The notes: a model not told the origin generated them from the letters alone. A stretch of 64,000 bases of DNA from Rhodospirillales bacterium (GCA_016712375.1 JADJRE010000005.1:62001-126000); one strand, 5' to 3'. Numbered from the stretch's first letter, positions 39,323 through 49,165 are shown. Program-made: numbers and translations.

Positions 39323-40486
39323 TCACAGCGTCTCCGCGAAAAGTTCGCGGCCAATCAGCGTCCGCCGGATCTCCGAGGTGCCGGCGCCGATCTCGTAGAG
39401 CTTGGCATCGCGCCACAACCGGCCGGTGGCATACTCGTTGATGTAGCCGTTGCCGCCCAGCGCCTGGATTGCCTCGCCCGCCATCCAGGTTGCCTTCTCG
39501 GCGGCGTAGAGGATGGCACCAGCGGCATCCTTGCGCGTCGTCTCGCCACGGTCGCAGGCCTTGGCGACGGCGTAGACGTAGCTGCGGCAGACGTTCCAGC
39601 CGGTGTACATATCGGCCAGCTTCGCCTGCATCAGCTGGAACTCGCCAATTGGCTGGCCGAACTGCTGGCGGTCGTGGAGATACGGGACGACGACATCCAG
39701 GCAGGCGGCCATGATCCCGAGCGGCCCGCCGGCCAGCACCAGCCGCTCGTAGTCGAGGCCCGACATCAGTACGCGCACGCCGCCGTCCACCTTCCCCAGC
39801 ACGTTCTCTGCAGGAACGGCACAGTCGTGGAATACCAGCTCACAGGTGCTCGACCCGCGCATGCCGAGCTTGTCCAGCTTCTGCGCTGTGGAAAACCCGG
39901 GGAATCCTCGCTCGATCAGAAACGCCGTGATCCCCCGAGGGCCTGCCGCAGGGTCGGTCTTGGCATAGACGACCAGCACGTCGGCGTCGGGACCGTTGGT
40001 GATCCACATCTTGTTGCCGTTGAGGATCCACTGATCCCCCCGCAACTCCGCCTTCAGACGCATCGAGACAACGTCGGAGCCCGCGCCGGCCTCGCTCATT
40101 GCCAACGCTCCGATGTGCTCGCCGGAGATGAGCTTCGGCAGGTAGCGCCTCTTCTGCTCGTCGGTGCCGTTGCGATGGATCTGGTTGACGCACAGGTTGG
40201 AGTGAGCACCGTACGACAGCCCCACCGACGCGGACGCGCGGCTGATCTCCTCCATGGCGACGACGTGTGCCAGGTAGCCGAAGCCAGCGCCGCCGTATTC
40301 CTCGGCGACGGTAATGCCGAGCAACCCGAGGTCGCCGAGACTGCGCCACAGGCCGTCCGGAAAGGTATTCTCTCGATCGATGTCGCCAGCCCGCGGGGCG
40401 ATCTCTCTATCGGCGAAGGCGCGCACCGTCTCGCGCAACATCTCGACCATATCGCCAAGATCGAAGTTCAGTCCCTGCACGCTCAT
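39323..40486 (-). CDS. liuA: Isovaleryl-CoA dehydrogenase
   Basis: A 387-residue acyl-CoA dehydrogenase. The FAD and substrate motifs are 'GLLGITVAEEYGGAGFGYLA', 'AMSEAGAGSDVVSMRLKAEL' and 'QFGQPIGEFQLMQAKLADMY'. The catalytic Glu context resembles isovaleryl-CoA dehydrogenase ('DYERLVLAGGPLGIM'), with 'ALGGNGYINEYATGRLWRDA' near the C-terminus. It oxidises isovaleryl-CoA to 3-methylcrotonyl-CoA and is first in the operon liuA-B-C-D-E. Two copies of an AACGNNCGTT palindrome lie between it and the divergent TetR gene. Confidence 0.94.
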   Translation of the reverse strand: MSVQGLNFDLGDMVEMLRETVRAFADREIAPRAGDIDRENTFPDGLWRSLGDLGLLGITVAEEYGGAGFGYLAHVVAMEEISRASASVGLSYGAHSNLCVNQIHRNGTDEQKRRYLPKLISGEHIGALAMSEAGAGSDVVSMRLKAELRGDQWILNGNKMWITNGPDADVLVVYAKTDPAAGPRGITAFLIERGFPGFSTAQKLDKLGMRGSSTCELVFHDCAVPAENVLGKVDGGVRVLMSGLDYERLVLAGGPLGIMAACLDVVVPYLHDRQQFGQPIGEFQLMQAKLADMYTGWNVCRSYVYAVAKACDRGETTRKDAAGAILYAAEKATWMAGEAIQALGGNGYINEYATGRLWRDAKLYEIGAGTSEIRRTLIGRELFAETL

Positions 40487-40535
40487 CCCGTCCTCCCCGG
40501 GCGTACGACGTCGCTCCGCCGCGCCATTTCAAACG

Positions 40536-40608
40536 AACGTACGTTTTTTTCGTTGGACGCGCAAGCGGCATCCGCCACGTCCCGGCGCAGCTTATACAAA
40601 CGTTCGTT
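40536..40608. promoter_or_regulatory. Pair of AACGNNCGTT palindromes between liuA and the TetR gene
   Basis: AACGTACGTT at 40536-40545 and AACGTTCGTT at 40599-40608 share the palindromic pattern AACG-NN-CGTT, 63 bases apart start to start (about six helical turns). They sit between liuA (start 40486) and the divergent TetR gene (start 40677), as expected for binding sites of that regulator controlling both directions. Confidence 0.55.
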
Positions 40609-40676
40609 TACTCGGATGCGCCCGCCCGGTATCCTGCTTCGGCAGCAGCACCGGAACCAGGAAGAAGCAGCAAAGG

Positions 40677-41285
40677 ATGTCGCGCACTGCCGGCTCGCAC
40701 GGCCCGAAGACGATGGACGCCATCCGCGCCGCCGGCTTGCAGTTGATCTTCGAGCACGGCTACGAGGCGATGAGCCTGCGCCGGCTGGCGGCGGACGTCG
40801 GCATCCAGGCGGGCTCGCTCTATAACCACATCAGCACCAAGCAGCAGCTGCTGTTCGACCTGATCGATGCGCACATGCGGGCCTTGCTGGCGGAACTGGC
40901 GAAGGCGCTGCAACACACCGACCGGCCGCCTGATCGCCTGCGCGCGTTCGTCACGTTCCATGTCGCCTATCACATCGCCCGCAAGCGGGAAGTTTTCATC
41001 AGCTATTCGGACTGCGCAGTCTGGAGCCGGAAAACTACGCCGCGATCGTGGCATTGCGCCGCGTCTACGAGCGGCAAGCTGATCGGCATCCTGGAGCAGG
41101 GCGCCGCCAGCGGCGAGTTCGTCGTCGGCGATGCCCAGGTGGCGGCGTTCGGCATCCTCGCCATGCTCACCGGCGTCTGCACCTGGTTCCGGCCCGACGG
41201 CCGGCTGACGACGCAGCAGGTCATTGCCGTCTACACCGAGATGGTGGCAACCGGCATCGTGCGTCCGTCCGCCCCACCCCGCTGA
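40677..41285 (+). CDS. TetR family regulator of the liu operon (two compensating frameshifts)
   Basis: From the ATG at 40677, behind AAAGG. The HTH is 'GLQLIFEHGYEAMSLRRLAA' then 'VGIQAGSLYNHISTKQQLLF'. The ligand domain reads 'RAFVTFHVAYHIARKREVFI', then for about 25 codons (41015-41085) the proper sequence 'RSLEPENYAAIVALRRVYE' is found in another frame, before returning to 'GKLIGILEQGAASGEFVVGD'. So one base is lost and one gained, and the raw ORF stays open while misreading that segment. It is probably a repressor of liuABCDE responding to a branched acyl-CoA (inferred from divergent orientation and shared palindromes). Confidence 0.8.
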   Translation: MSRTAGSHGPKTMDAIRAAGLQLIFEHGYEAMSLRRLAADVGIQAGSLYNHISTKQQLLFDLIDAHMRALLAELAKALQHTDRPPDRLRAFVTFHVAYHIARKREVFISYSDCAVWSRKTTPRSWHCAASTSGKLIGILEQGAASGEFVVGDAQVAAFGILAMLTGVCTWFRPDGRLTTQQVIAVYTEMVATGIVRPSAPPR

Positions 41286-41375
41286 CAGCGGATCCAAGCC
41301 TTTCGAGTCTGCTTCGCCCGGGGCGCGCGGTGCCCTATCCTCATCGGCAGGCCGCTAGGAACGGAGGAAGCAGGG

Positions 41376-42659
41376 ATGGACATGGAGCCTCGGCAGCTTC
41401 TGCGGCGAATGTTCGATGCGGCGGTCGCCTCCGCGCAGCCGGCGCTATGCGTACCGCCGCACCTGCCCGATCCGCCACCCGGCCGGCTGGTCGTCGTCGG
41501 CGCCGGCAAGGCTTCGGCGGCGATGGCGCGCGCTGTCGAGGAGCATTGGCCGGGCCCGCTGTCCGGCCTTGTCGTCACCCGCTACGGCTACGCCGTGCCG
41601 TGTCAGCGGATCGAGATCGTCGAGGCGGCGCACCCGGTGCCCGGACGCGGCCGGCGTCGCCGCCGCCGCGCGCATCTGCCGGCTGGCCGAGGGCCTCACC
41701 GCCGACGACCTGGTGCTGTGCCTGATCTCCGGCGGCGGCTCGGCGCTGCTGGCGCGGCCGTTGCCGGGGTTGAGCCTCGACGACAAGCAGGCGATCGGCC
41801 GCGCGCTGCTGAAGTCCGGCGCCGGCATCGTCGAGATGAACTGCGTCCGCCGCCATCTCTCGGCGGTGAAGGGTGGACGGCTGGCGGCGCTGGCGCATCC
41901 GGCCCGCGTGCTCACCCTGCTGATCTCGGACGTTCCGGGCGACGATCCGGCCGACATCGCCTCGGGTCCCACGGTTGCCGACGCCACCACCTGCGCCGAT
42001 GCGCTGGCCATCGCCCGGCGCTACGGCATCGCGCTGCCCGAGGCGGCACGCCGCATCCTGGAAAGCGGCGACGGCGAGTCGGTCAAGCCGGGCGATGCGC
42101 GTCTGGCGGCCACCGCAACGCGGCTGGTGGCAACGCCGCAGATGGCGCTGGAAGCGGCGGCCTCGGTCGCCCGCCAGGCCGGGCTCGCGGCGCACGTCCT
42201 GGGCGACGCCATCGAAGGCGAGGCGCGCGACGTCGGCAAGGTGATGGCCGGTATCGCCTTGCAGGTGGCGCGGCACGGGCAGCCGTTCGCCCCCATGCGT
42301 GCTGCTTTCCGGCGGCGAGACGACGGTGACGGTGCGCGGCGACGGGCGCGGCGGCCGCAACGTCGAGTTCCTGCTGTCGCTCGGCATCGCCCTCGACGGC
42401 CACCCCGGCATCCACGCCATCGCCTGTGATACCGACGGGGTGGACGGCATCGAAGAAACCGCCGGCGCGCTGCTTCGCTCCCGACAGCCTCGACCGCGCC
42501 TGGCAGGCCGGCCTCCGCCCCAAGGACAGCCTCGCCAACAACGACGGCCACACCTTCTTCGAAACCCTCGGCGACGCCGTCATCACCGGCCCAACCCTGA
42601 CCAACGTCAACGACTTCCGCGCGATCCTGGTGACGGGGGAGGGGCGACTAGAGCGATGA
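41376..42659 (+). CDS. Glycerate 2-kinase, MOFRL family (several frameshifts)
   Basis: About 428 codons of a DUF4147/MOFRL glycerate kinase, phosphorylating D-glycerate in glyoxylate/serine or tartronate metabolism. From ATG 41376: 'GRLVVVGAGKASAAMARAVE', then a shift near 41640 to 'LVLCLISGGGSALLARPLPG', 'GIVEMNCVRRHLSAVKGGRL' and 'VLTLLISDVPGDDPADIASG'. A shift near 42295 leads to the MOFRL part 'LLSGGETTVTVRGDGRGGRN', and another near 42475 to 'DSLANNDGHTFFETLGDAVI', 'GPTLTNVNDFRAILV' and TGA 42657. At least three shifts in a fully conserved protein suggest sequence error rather than decay. Confidence 0.85.
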
Positions 42660-42912
42660 TGTTCGCCAATTGCGGACCCAGTGCCTCCAGTCAACTGACG
42701 ATGCTTTACCTCTGTGAGCGTCCACCACCTCCCAAATCCATAAGCAACGCGAATAGCCAACGCGGACATTCAGAGGTTTGTCGCAAGCAAATTGTCCGTG
42801 AACACGTTCTTCGGGCCACGTAAGATCGTGCGATAATAACCCCTTCGCACAACCATCAGCACGCTCAGAGGCAACAACTCGACGCTCTCAATGCGCGAAA
42901 GAGGAAGGCATC

Positions 42913-45751
42913 GTGCCGCGACTTACGAAGTCGGACATAGAGAAGACGCTCCTGAGCGGCGTGGCGGCCCATTGGATAGAACCCGGCAATAAGCCAGCAT
43001 CCATCCAGCTTTCAACGGCCACGCAGCGACGTCTCTTCGACTACCTACGCATATCCAAGGTCCGCGATGTGAAAGGACTGCCACAACCGTTCATCGACGA
43101 AATAGCGGCTGCCTATGTTGCCGCGGGCGACCCCGCCGCGGCGAACGTGCAACAGACGGTCAATCCCAGCGCCTCCGGTCCTTGGAAGATAAGGGCACTC
43201 AAGATCGAGGGCTTCGGCGGCGTCAATCTATGGAACGGAAAACCGTTCGAGCTGGAGGTCGATAGAGAAAGCCTGCTTATGGAGGGCCCGAACGGAAGCG
43301 GAAAATCGTCGCTGACGGCAGCCATCATTTGGGCACTCACCGGCGAACGGCCCCGCGACCATGGCGATAGCTCGCTTGACGCAATGAAGCCTTTTTTAAC
43401 GCGCAGGACCAGCACGCAGGGACATGGCCGCCGGTCGCCGCATATCCCCCCGATCTCGCCTCGCTGAAATCGCCGCCAAAAGTCAGCGTCGAAATAGTCT
43501 TTTCGAATGCGGCGGGGACCGAGGTATCCGCGCGCCGCCAGTTCGACGGCAAGAAGACGACCTTCATCTGCGATCCCGCTTTGCAGATTCCGACCATCCT
43601 GCTCGAGGCCGGCTTACTCATGCCTGCGCGAATGCCGCATCTGCGTCTCGACGAGGGCCGCGGCAAGCTCACGGAGGCCGTACAGAAATTGACGGGGCTT
43701 GATGAACTCATCGAGCTCGGTCGTTTCATTCAGGGCCTGTGCCACAGCAGCCGAGATTATCTCGCCTACAAGAAGGCCGAACTGGCCACGTCGAAGACCG
43801 AGTTCGAAAAGCAAATTGAGCGCGCGCGCAGCGCACTCTCGCCGGTTGATGTCACCGTGCCGAGCTTCAAGCCATCGGATACAAACACCAAGGACGGAGC
43901 CATGGCACAGTTTGGCAAGATGTTGAATGACAAGGCCGCTGAACTGATCGCAACAGTCTCCGCCGATCTCGCTTCCGACCTTGTACTCACCGACCCGAAA
44001 GTGCAGAAACGCATCGTCGTCGCCCTCGCCGGCGCCGAAGAGGATCTCAACGGCGGCATTGCCAGCCTCTCGACCTGGAATCTCGTCGAAACAATCGCTT
44101 CAGCCCTGCCGAAGGAGGCCCGAGCGACGGTTCGCGACGCTAGGGCGAAAGCTGCGGAGACGCTCGAAACGGCCGTAGCATACTTTCAGAAGCAGAAGGC
44201 GGATTCAAAATTCCGACTCAAGGCGTCCGGCGCCCACTGGCACGACGAGAATCTCGCCGGCCCCATCGAGAATTGTCCGCTATGCGTTTCCTCGCTCAAG
44301 GGCAATCCGGACCTGCAGGAAGAGCTTGAGGCGCTTCGGTCGGCCGGAGAGGCCGCGACGCGTCACCTCCAAGACAATGTCAATGCAATCATGGTTGCTC
44401 TAGCCGAAGCGTTGCCGCTGAATCTGCGGCGTCTGCTCGGTGATGCGCTGCCTCGCAAGCCGCGGGCCGAGATGGAGAAAGACTACCGGCGAAAGTTCGT
44501 TGAGGCGGAACGATACGCTAAAGTCCTCTTGAAATTCAGAGTACTCGCCGAAGCGACCATCGCCGCCATGCCGGACACTGAGCTTGCCGACGCGACGGAA
44601 CGCGTCGCGCCCTTGTCTGCGACCGCCAACGTTGCCGAAAGGCTGGACAAGATCGATCTTATGTGCCGGCTCGCCGAATGGCATGAAGATCACTGTAAAG
44701 CGTGGTCGGATTGGTGGGCGAAGCTAACGCCAGCCGAAGGCGCGGGAGACGAAAGTCCGTCCTCACATCTGCTCCATCTAAACAAGTCGCTTAGCGAAGC
44801 TGAGCCTTACCGCATTGGTGCCGACGCCATGCGCCTAGCCTGGTCGCAGGGCAGGACGGCCTCGGCTATCCAGAAAGAGCAGGCAAAACGTCAGGAAATC
44901 GCGAACGATCTCGCGCCGCTGAAGCAGCTCAGTAATCTCGCTGAGGCAAGCGCGGAACGCGATCACTGAGCTCAGGGCGCATCTCCGCCATCCATAGCGC
45001 AACCTACATCGTCGACCGGCTCAGGTTTCAGGGCACTTCGCTCGACAAGAAGACGGGGCTCATCGTGCGCGGCCAGTTGGCCAACGACATGCGCATTGAC
45101 GCGACGCTGATCGCAAATACTTCGTGGCTGCGCGGCATCTTGTGGGCCTTCATCCATGCGCTGCGCGAAGAAGCGATCGAGCAGATAGGTGGCGACGTGT
45201 TTCCGGTCATCATGTTGGACGATCCGCAACAAACCTTCGACACCGAGCATCGGTCGCGCTGGGCCGAGCAGATCGCGAAACTGCAGAAAACAGCGCCCGG
45301 TGTGCAGATCCTCCTTACGACGCACGACGAACAATTCCTGCAGCAGATGAACCTACTCGGCATCACCGGCCGCAAGGCCCACATCTGCGCCGCGAGCGAG
45401 GAGTTCGGCCATATCGGAGTTATTGAGGGCGACAGGCTCGATCGCAAATGGGCGGCCGCGCAGAAAGCGAAAACGCCTATCGCCGCCAAGGACTATATCG
45501 CGGCCGCCCGCGAGTTCACGGAAGGCATGCTGAAACTTATGCTTCGCGGCATCGATCCAAGCGTTCCGGCGGCAGTGATGGGCGCTTGCCGTGAAAAAAT
45601 CTCTGAACTGCACAACGCCGGTATAGATCCCTGGAACCGTCCTGTTTTCAAGACTCTGGTCTCGGCTCTGGCCAAGGGGGCGCAAGGAGATCAGTGGATG
45701 GAGGATTCGCATCATTCGGGCGTCGACTTCAGCATGAACGAGGCGAGTGAC
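42913..45751 (+). pseudogene. Rad50/SbcC-like ABC ATPase, N-terminal ~945 codons; gene interrupted by an IS256-type element
   Basis: Starts at GTG 42913 (GAAAGAGGAAGG upstream). Residues ~1-90 are a non-catalytic lead; an ABC head begins 'WKIRALKIEGFGGVNLWNGK', Walker A GPNGSGKS is at 125-132. A frameshift at a T run near 43395 is bridged by 'DQHAGTWPPVAAYPPDLASL'. A helical middle (~240-650) contains CPLC at ~454, recalling the Rad50 zinc hook, though the flanking coils are short. A second shift near 44965 leads into 'SLSSGRISAIHSATYIVDRL' (signature-like), then Walker B/D-loop 'PVIMLDDPQQTFDTEHR' and H-loop 'ILLTTHDEQF'. At 45752 the IS begins; the frame continues after it at 47135. A DNA-end or repair/defence ATPase is inferred; I know no exact named match. 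Confidence 0.75.
45743..45751 (+). repeat. Left copy of the 9-bp target site duplication
   Basis: GCGAGTGAC, identical to 47135-47143. It encodes Ala-Ser-Asp in the ATPase frame on both sides. Confidence 0.85.
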
Positions 45752-47134
45752 GAGCTATGGCCGAAACTGGGTGATGGCTCTGTGAGAAGGGCGGCGTATC
45801 GAGTAGGTGGAAGCCTGCCTGAACCTCCCCGAAGGGGCGATACGCCGTGACGAGGAATAACGCCGTTGTCGCCCTCTGTCAGTCCGAGACGATCGACGAC
45901 CCGGTGACCGCCATGCTGAGGGGCGGCGCACGCCGGCTGCTTGCCAGGCCATCGAGGCGGAGGCTGAGACGTTCCTGGCCGCGCTGAAAGGCGAGCTAAC
46001 CTGCCCGATGGGCGCGAGCGCCTGGTGCGGCACGGGTTGGGGCCGGAGCGGGTGATCCAGACCGGGATCGGTCCGGTCAAAGTGCGACAGGTGAGCTGCG
46101 CGACCGCGGCGCCGGAGAGGCTGAGCGCATCCGTTTCACCTCATCGATCCTGCCACGCTGGGCGCGGCGGACGCCGAGCTGGATAGCGCTGCCGATCCTC
46201 TATCTGCGCGGGGTCTCGATGGGCGATTTCCAGGAGGCGCTGGCGGCGCTGCGGCGCCGATGCCCCGAACCTGTCGCCATCAGTGATCGCCAGGCTGCGG
46301 GCGAGTGGGGAGGCGGATTATGCGCATTGGCAGCGGCACGTGCTGTCGCCCGGCGCTACGTGTACGTCTAGGCCGACGGCGTCTACCTGCAGGCCCGCAT
46401 GGGACACAGGCCGAATGCATGCTGGTGCTGATCGGCGCGACGCCCGAGGGCAAGAAGGAACTGGTCGGCTTTCAGGTGGGCATATGCGGGAGCGCAGAGC
46501 TGGCGGGAACTGCTGGTCGATCTCAAGGCGCGCGGCCTGGCCATCACGCGCCCGAACTCGCCACCGGCGACGGGGCGCTCGGCTTCTGAAGGCCCTTTGA
46601 GGTGTCGCCGACCACCCGCCATCAGCGCTGGCCGGTGCACAAAGCCGCCAATGTGCTCGACAAGCTGCCCAAGTCCGTCCAGCCGGCGGCCGAGGCAGAC
46701 CTTCGCGAGATCTGGACGGCGCCGGATCGTGCGACGGCCGAGACGGCGATCACGACGTTCGCCGAGAAGTATGCGGCGAAATACGACAAGGCGGCCACCC
46801 GCTGCCTGGTCAAGGACCGCGACGCGTTGCTGACATTCTACGACTTCCCGGCCGAGCACTGGGATCACCTGCACGTCCAACCCCGATCGAGCGTTGTTCG
46901 CCACGGTGCGGCACCGAACCGTCCGCACCAAGGGCGCGTTGTCCCAGGACACCGCCCGGCTGATGGTGTTCAAGCTCGTCATCGCCGCCGCCAAGACATG
47001 GCGCAGGCTGAAGGGTGAGAACCAGTTGCCCAAGGTCGTCCAGGGCGTCATATTCCGGAACGGCGTCGAGGTGATCAACACGCCAGCACAGAACGCCGCC
47101 TGATCACAGCGTCACCCAAATTCCAGCATAGCTC
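45752..47134 (+). mobile_element. IS256-family insertion sequence, 1,383 bp
   Basis: Bounded by perfect 9-bp direct repeats. The ends are imperfect inverted repeats: the left begins GAGCTATGGCC..., the right (reverse complement) GAGCTATGCTGG..., and further in both share GGGTGA, CTGTGA and GGCGGCGT in the same order. It carries a single IS256/mutator-type transposase. An 8-9 bp duplication is typical of the family. The element plus one duplicate (1,392 bp) is a multiple of three, so loss would restore the host frame. Confidence 0.88.
45847..47103 (+). pseudogene. IS256-family (mutator-type) transposase with multiple frameshifts
   Basis: Starts at GTG 45847 ('VTRNNAVVALCQSETIDDPV'). The family is readable across several frames: 'AIEAEAETFLAALKGEL', 'PSWIALPILYLRGVSMGDFQ', 'MLVLIGATPEGKKELVGFQV', 'HKAANVLDKLPKSVQP', 'DALLTFYDFPAEHWDHL', and the ending 'FRNGVEVINTPAQNAA' to TGA 47103. 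The DDE-type acidic residues include the Asp of 'ADGVYLQ' (just after a stop introduced by one substitution or shift). At least five frame changes mean this copy is inactive as sequenced; sequence error may account for some. Confidence 0.85.
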
Positions 47135-47143
47135 GCGAGTGAC
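47135..47143 (+). repeat. Right copy of the 9-bp target site duplication
   Basis: GCGAGTGAC, matching 45743-45751, immediately after the right inverted repeat of the IS. Confidence 0.85.
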
Positions 47144-48088
47144 GTCGAAAAACACTGGCGGAAGGAGTTACGGCCCGCGCTCGAACGCTGCTTTCGGATC
47201 GTACGCGATCACCGAGCGCTCCATGGCGGCCTGACCGCCCTCCACGCATTTCCGCCATCTGTGACGCTTCCCGAAGGTCACAAGACAAAGGTCAGCGAGT
47301 GGAGTCTCCGGTTGCTTGGCACCGCCGCGGCGCTGACTGACGGACGTATTGCCGACGGCTGCGTCGATCTGACCTTCACGACGGATAGCGCGCTACCTGT
47401 CGAACTGAAGGACCATTTTGTTTTCAGGCTGACAACGCCGACGCTCGAGCCAGTGGCCCGTCCGGGCGATCTGCTGCTCGTCAGGGATCACGCGAAGCCG
47501 ACGCCCCTTTCGCTCGTAATCGCCCTGCACGAGAGCCGGATTCTCGCGCGGCGTCTTCAGGTTGCGGACAATCACAACGACGTCGCCGTGTTGACGGCCA
47601 GCGCCATCAACCCGCGCCGTACCGCGGCTCCGGTCGTGGCAAAATTTTCGACCCTCACGTTGAAAAAGGTTGTTGGTGTCCTTTATGACAGCCGAAAGAC
47701 AGTTGGAGGACAGACCTCAGAGGCGGAGATAGCCGAATGCGGCGGAGAGTCCGCAATTTCGTCAATCCTGTCGGGGGCCGGCGGCCTTGTTGAGGTTAGC
47801 GGTCATAGTGCCGAGCCTATGGCTCTGGACAAGCAGTTCCTCGTCATCGGCAATCGTGTTTCGCTCAAGGACGTCGAAAAGAAACTCAACGGGAGGCCGG
47901 TGATCGCCGAAGCTTCTGACCAGAATCGTTTCTTCAAGCGCCTGCGTGTTGAGCCCGACAACGTTATCCTTGAGAGTCTCGAGATCAGCGGTGACTTCCC
48001 GCCGATTTTGCTCTCCAAAACGCCCGGGCTTCTGCCGCACATATCAGGCATCTGGCCCGTTCTTGGCGTCCTCTTCGAGAAGCCGTGA
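47135..48088 (+). pseudogene. C-terminal part of the interrupted ATPase gene, with an S24/LexA-like domain
   Basis: Begins with the right target-duplication copy and continues in frame as 'ASDVEKHWRKELRPALERC', 'FRIVRDHRALHGGLTAL', without a stop, to TGA at 48088. After ~50 residues comes a region resembling the S24 peptidase fold: 'FRLTTPTLEPVARPGDLLLV' aligns with the LexA/UmuD 'GDSMEPTIRPGDLLLV' pattern, and 'LSLVIALHESRILARRLQ' with the strand that normally carries the catalytic Lys. Here the expected Ser is Thr and the Lys position is Ala/Arg, so proteolysis is unlikely. A GTG at 47261 could start a separate 275-residue protein, but the uninterrupted frame across the duplication argues this was one protein of ~1,260 residues. 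Confidence 0.65.
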
Positions 48089-48601
48089 GTGATCCCAAGT
48101 CGCACACAGGCCCGCATCTTGAGCGCAAGAGCGCGCAACGAGCTATGGCAACCCAGCGAGGCTACCTTCACAGCATAGCTTCGGCGCTGATCTGAGTTGC
48201 CGTGTCCGCTTTGAGTCAACAGCGATCAATGCGGGTCAGGGCGCCATGTCCGGTCTAGCCTTCGACAGCGGACAGTGTCGCCGACAAACACAGATGTCGG
48301 GATTGGGATGCAGCGGATGCAGCGTCCTCTTCATTCAGGAGAGTCGAAGGTTGATAAACGACCGTATCCATGTTACAAGTTGCCTTACTGTTCTTTTGGC
48401 GCAAGCCGCGTCGGCACGATTTCGCCATTCGGACGCAATTGACGACAGATGACGACATATTCGGGTCGTTCAAATTAGAACAATAAGCACCTCAACAGCT
48501 TACGCCATTTTTTCGGTACCGGCCGAGCACCTTTCCGGTCCTTTTCTGACGACAACGGGACCGCAATAGGCGGCAGGCGGTGTCGCGCTACCGCCCCCGG
48601 C
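48089..48601. other. 513-base region between the interrupted ATPase gene and ssb, nothing recognised
   Basis: Small ORFs on both strands lack ribosome sites and familiar motifs. A 27-codon minus-strand stretch ending in TAA (about 48389-48475) looks protein-like but has no start. No clear terminator hairpin was found. Confidence 0.4.
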
Positions 48602-49102
48602 TCAGAACGGGATCTCGTCGTCGAAGTCGGGTAGGGGGCCGGCGGGGTCGGTTCGGCCGGTGCCGCCGCGGGGGGCGGCGGGCTCGTAGCTGTCGCCGCC
48701 GCCGTAACCGCCGCTTCCGCCGCCGAAGCCTCCGCCGCCACCCCCGCCCTCGCGGCCGTCAAGCAGGGTGAGTTCGCCGCGGAAGCGGCCGAGCACGACT
48801 TCCGTGGTGTAGCGTTCCTGGCCGTCCTGGCCCGCCCACTTGCGCGTCTGCAGCGTGCCCTCCAGATAGACCTTTGAGCCCTTGCGCAGATAGCGCTCGG
48901 CGATCTCGCCCAGCCGGTCGTTGAAGATGACCACCCGATGCCACTCGGTACGCTCCTTGCGCTCGCCCGAGCCGCGGTCCTTCCAGGTCTCCGAGGTGGC
49001 GACCGACAGATGCACGATCTTGGCGCCGTCCTGGGTGTTGCGCACCTCCGGATCGCGCCCGAGGTTACCGACGAGAATGACTTTGTTGACCGAACCTGCC
49101 AT
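48602..49102 (-). CDS. ssb: Single-stranded DNA-binding protein
   Basis: 166 residues from ATG 49102 ('MAGSVNKVILVGNLGRDPEV'). The OB fold is typical: 'ATSETWKDRGSGERKERTEW', 'HRVVIFNDRLGEIAERYLRK' and 'GSKVYLEGTLQTRKW'. A Gly-rich linker follows and the acidic protein-interaction tip 'DFDDEIPF' is intact. SSB coats ssDNA in replication, repair and recombination. The in-frame extension to 49246 lies outside the OB fold and is not used. It is divergent from uvrA, an arrangement common in bacteria. Confidence 0.95.
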   Translation of the reverse strand: MAGSVNKVILVGNLGRDPEVRNTQDGAKIVHLSVATSETWKDRGSGERKERTEWHRVVIFNDRLGEIAERYLRKGSKVYLEGTLQTRKWAGQDGQERYTTEVVLGRFRGELTLLDGREGGGGGGGFGGGSGGYGGGDSYEPAAPRGGTGRTDPAGPLPDFDDEIPF

Positions 49103-49165
49103 CTGCTTTCGCCGCAGGCTGCTGCCGTCGGGCGGCGCTGCCGCGCCACCGTCCGATCCGCCCGC

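Noticed and set aside
39038..40825. 595-codon plus-strand ORF antisense to liuA/liuB
   Set aside because: A GC-skew shadow of two certain genes on the other strand.
42660..42912. A partner gene (antitoxin or effector) upstream of the ATPase
   Set aside because: Only short ORFs without ribosome sites or motifs are present; a 253-base leader with a possible -10 (GATAAT) is all I can see.
47261..48088. Independent 275-residue gene starting at GTG 47261
   Set aside because: The same frame is open upstream to the target duplication and joins the ATPase frame exactly, and no ribosome site precedes the GTG; not fully excluded.
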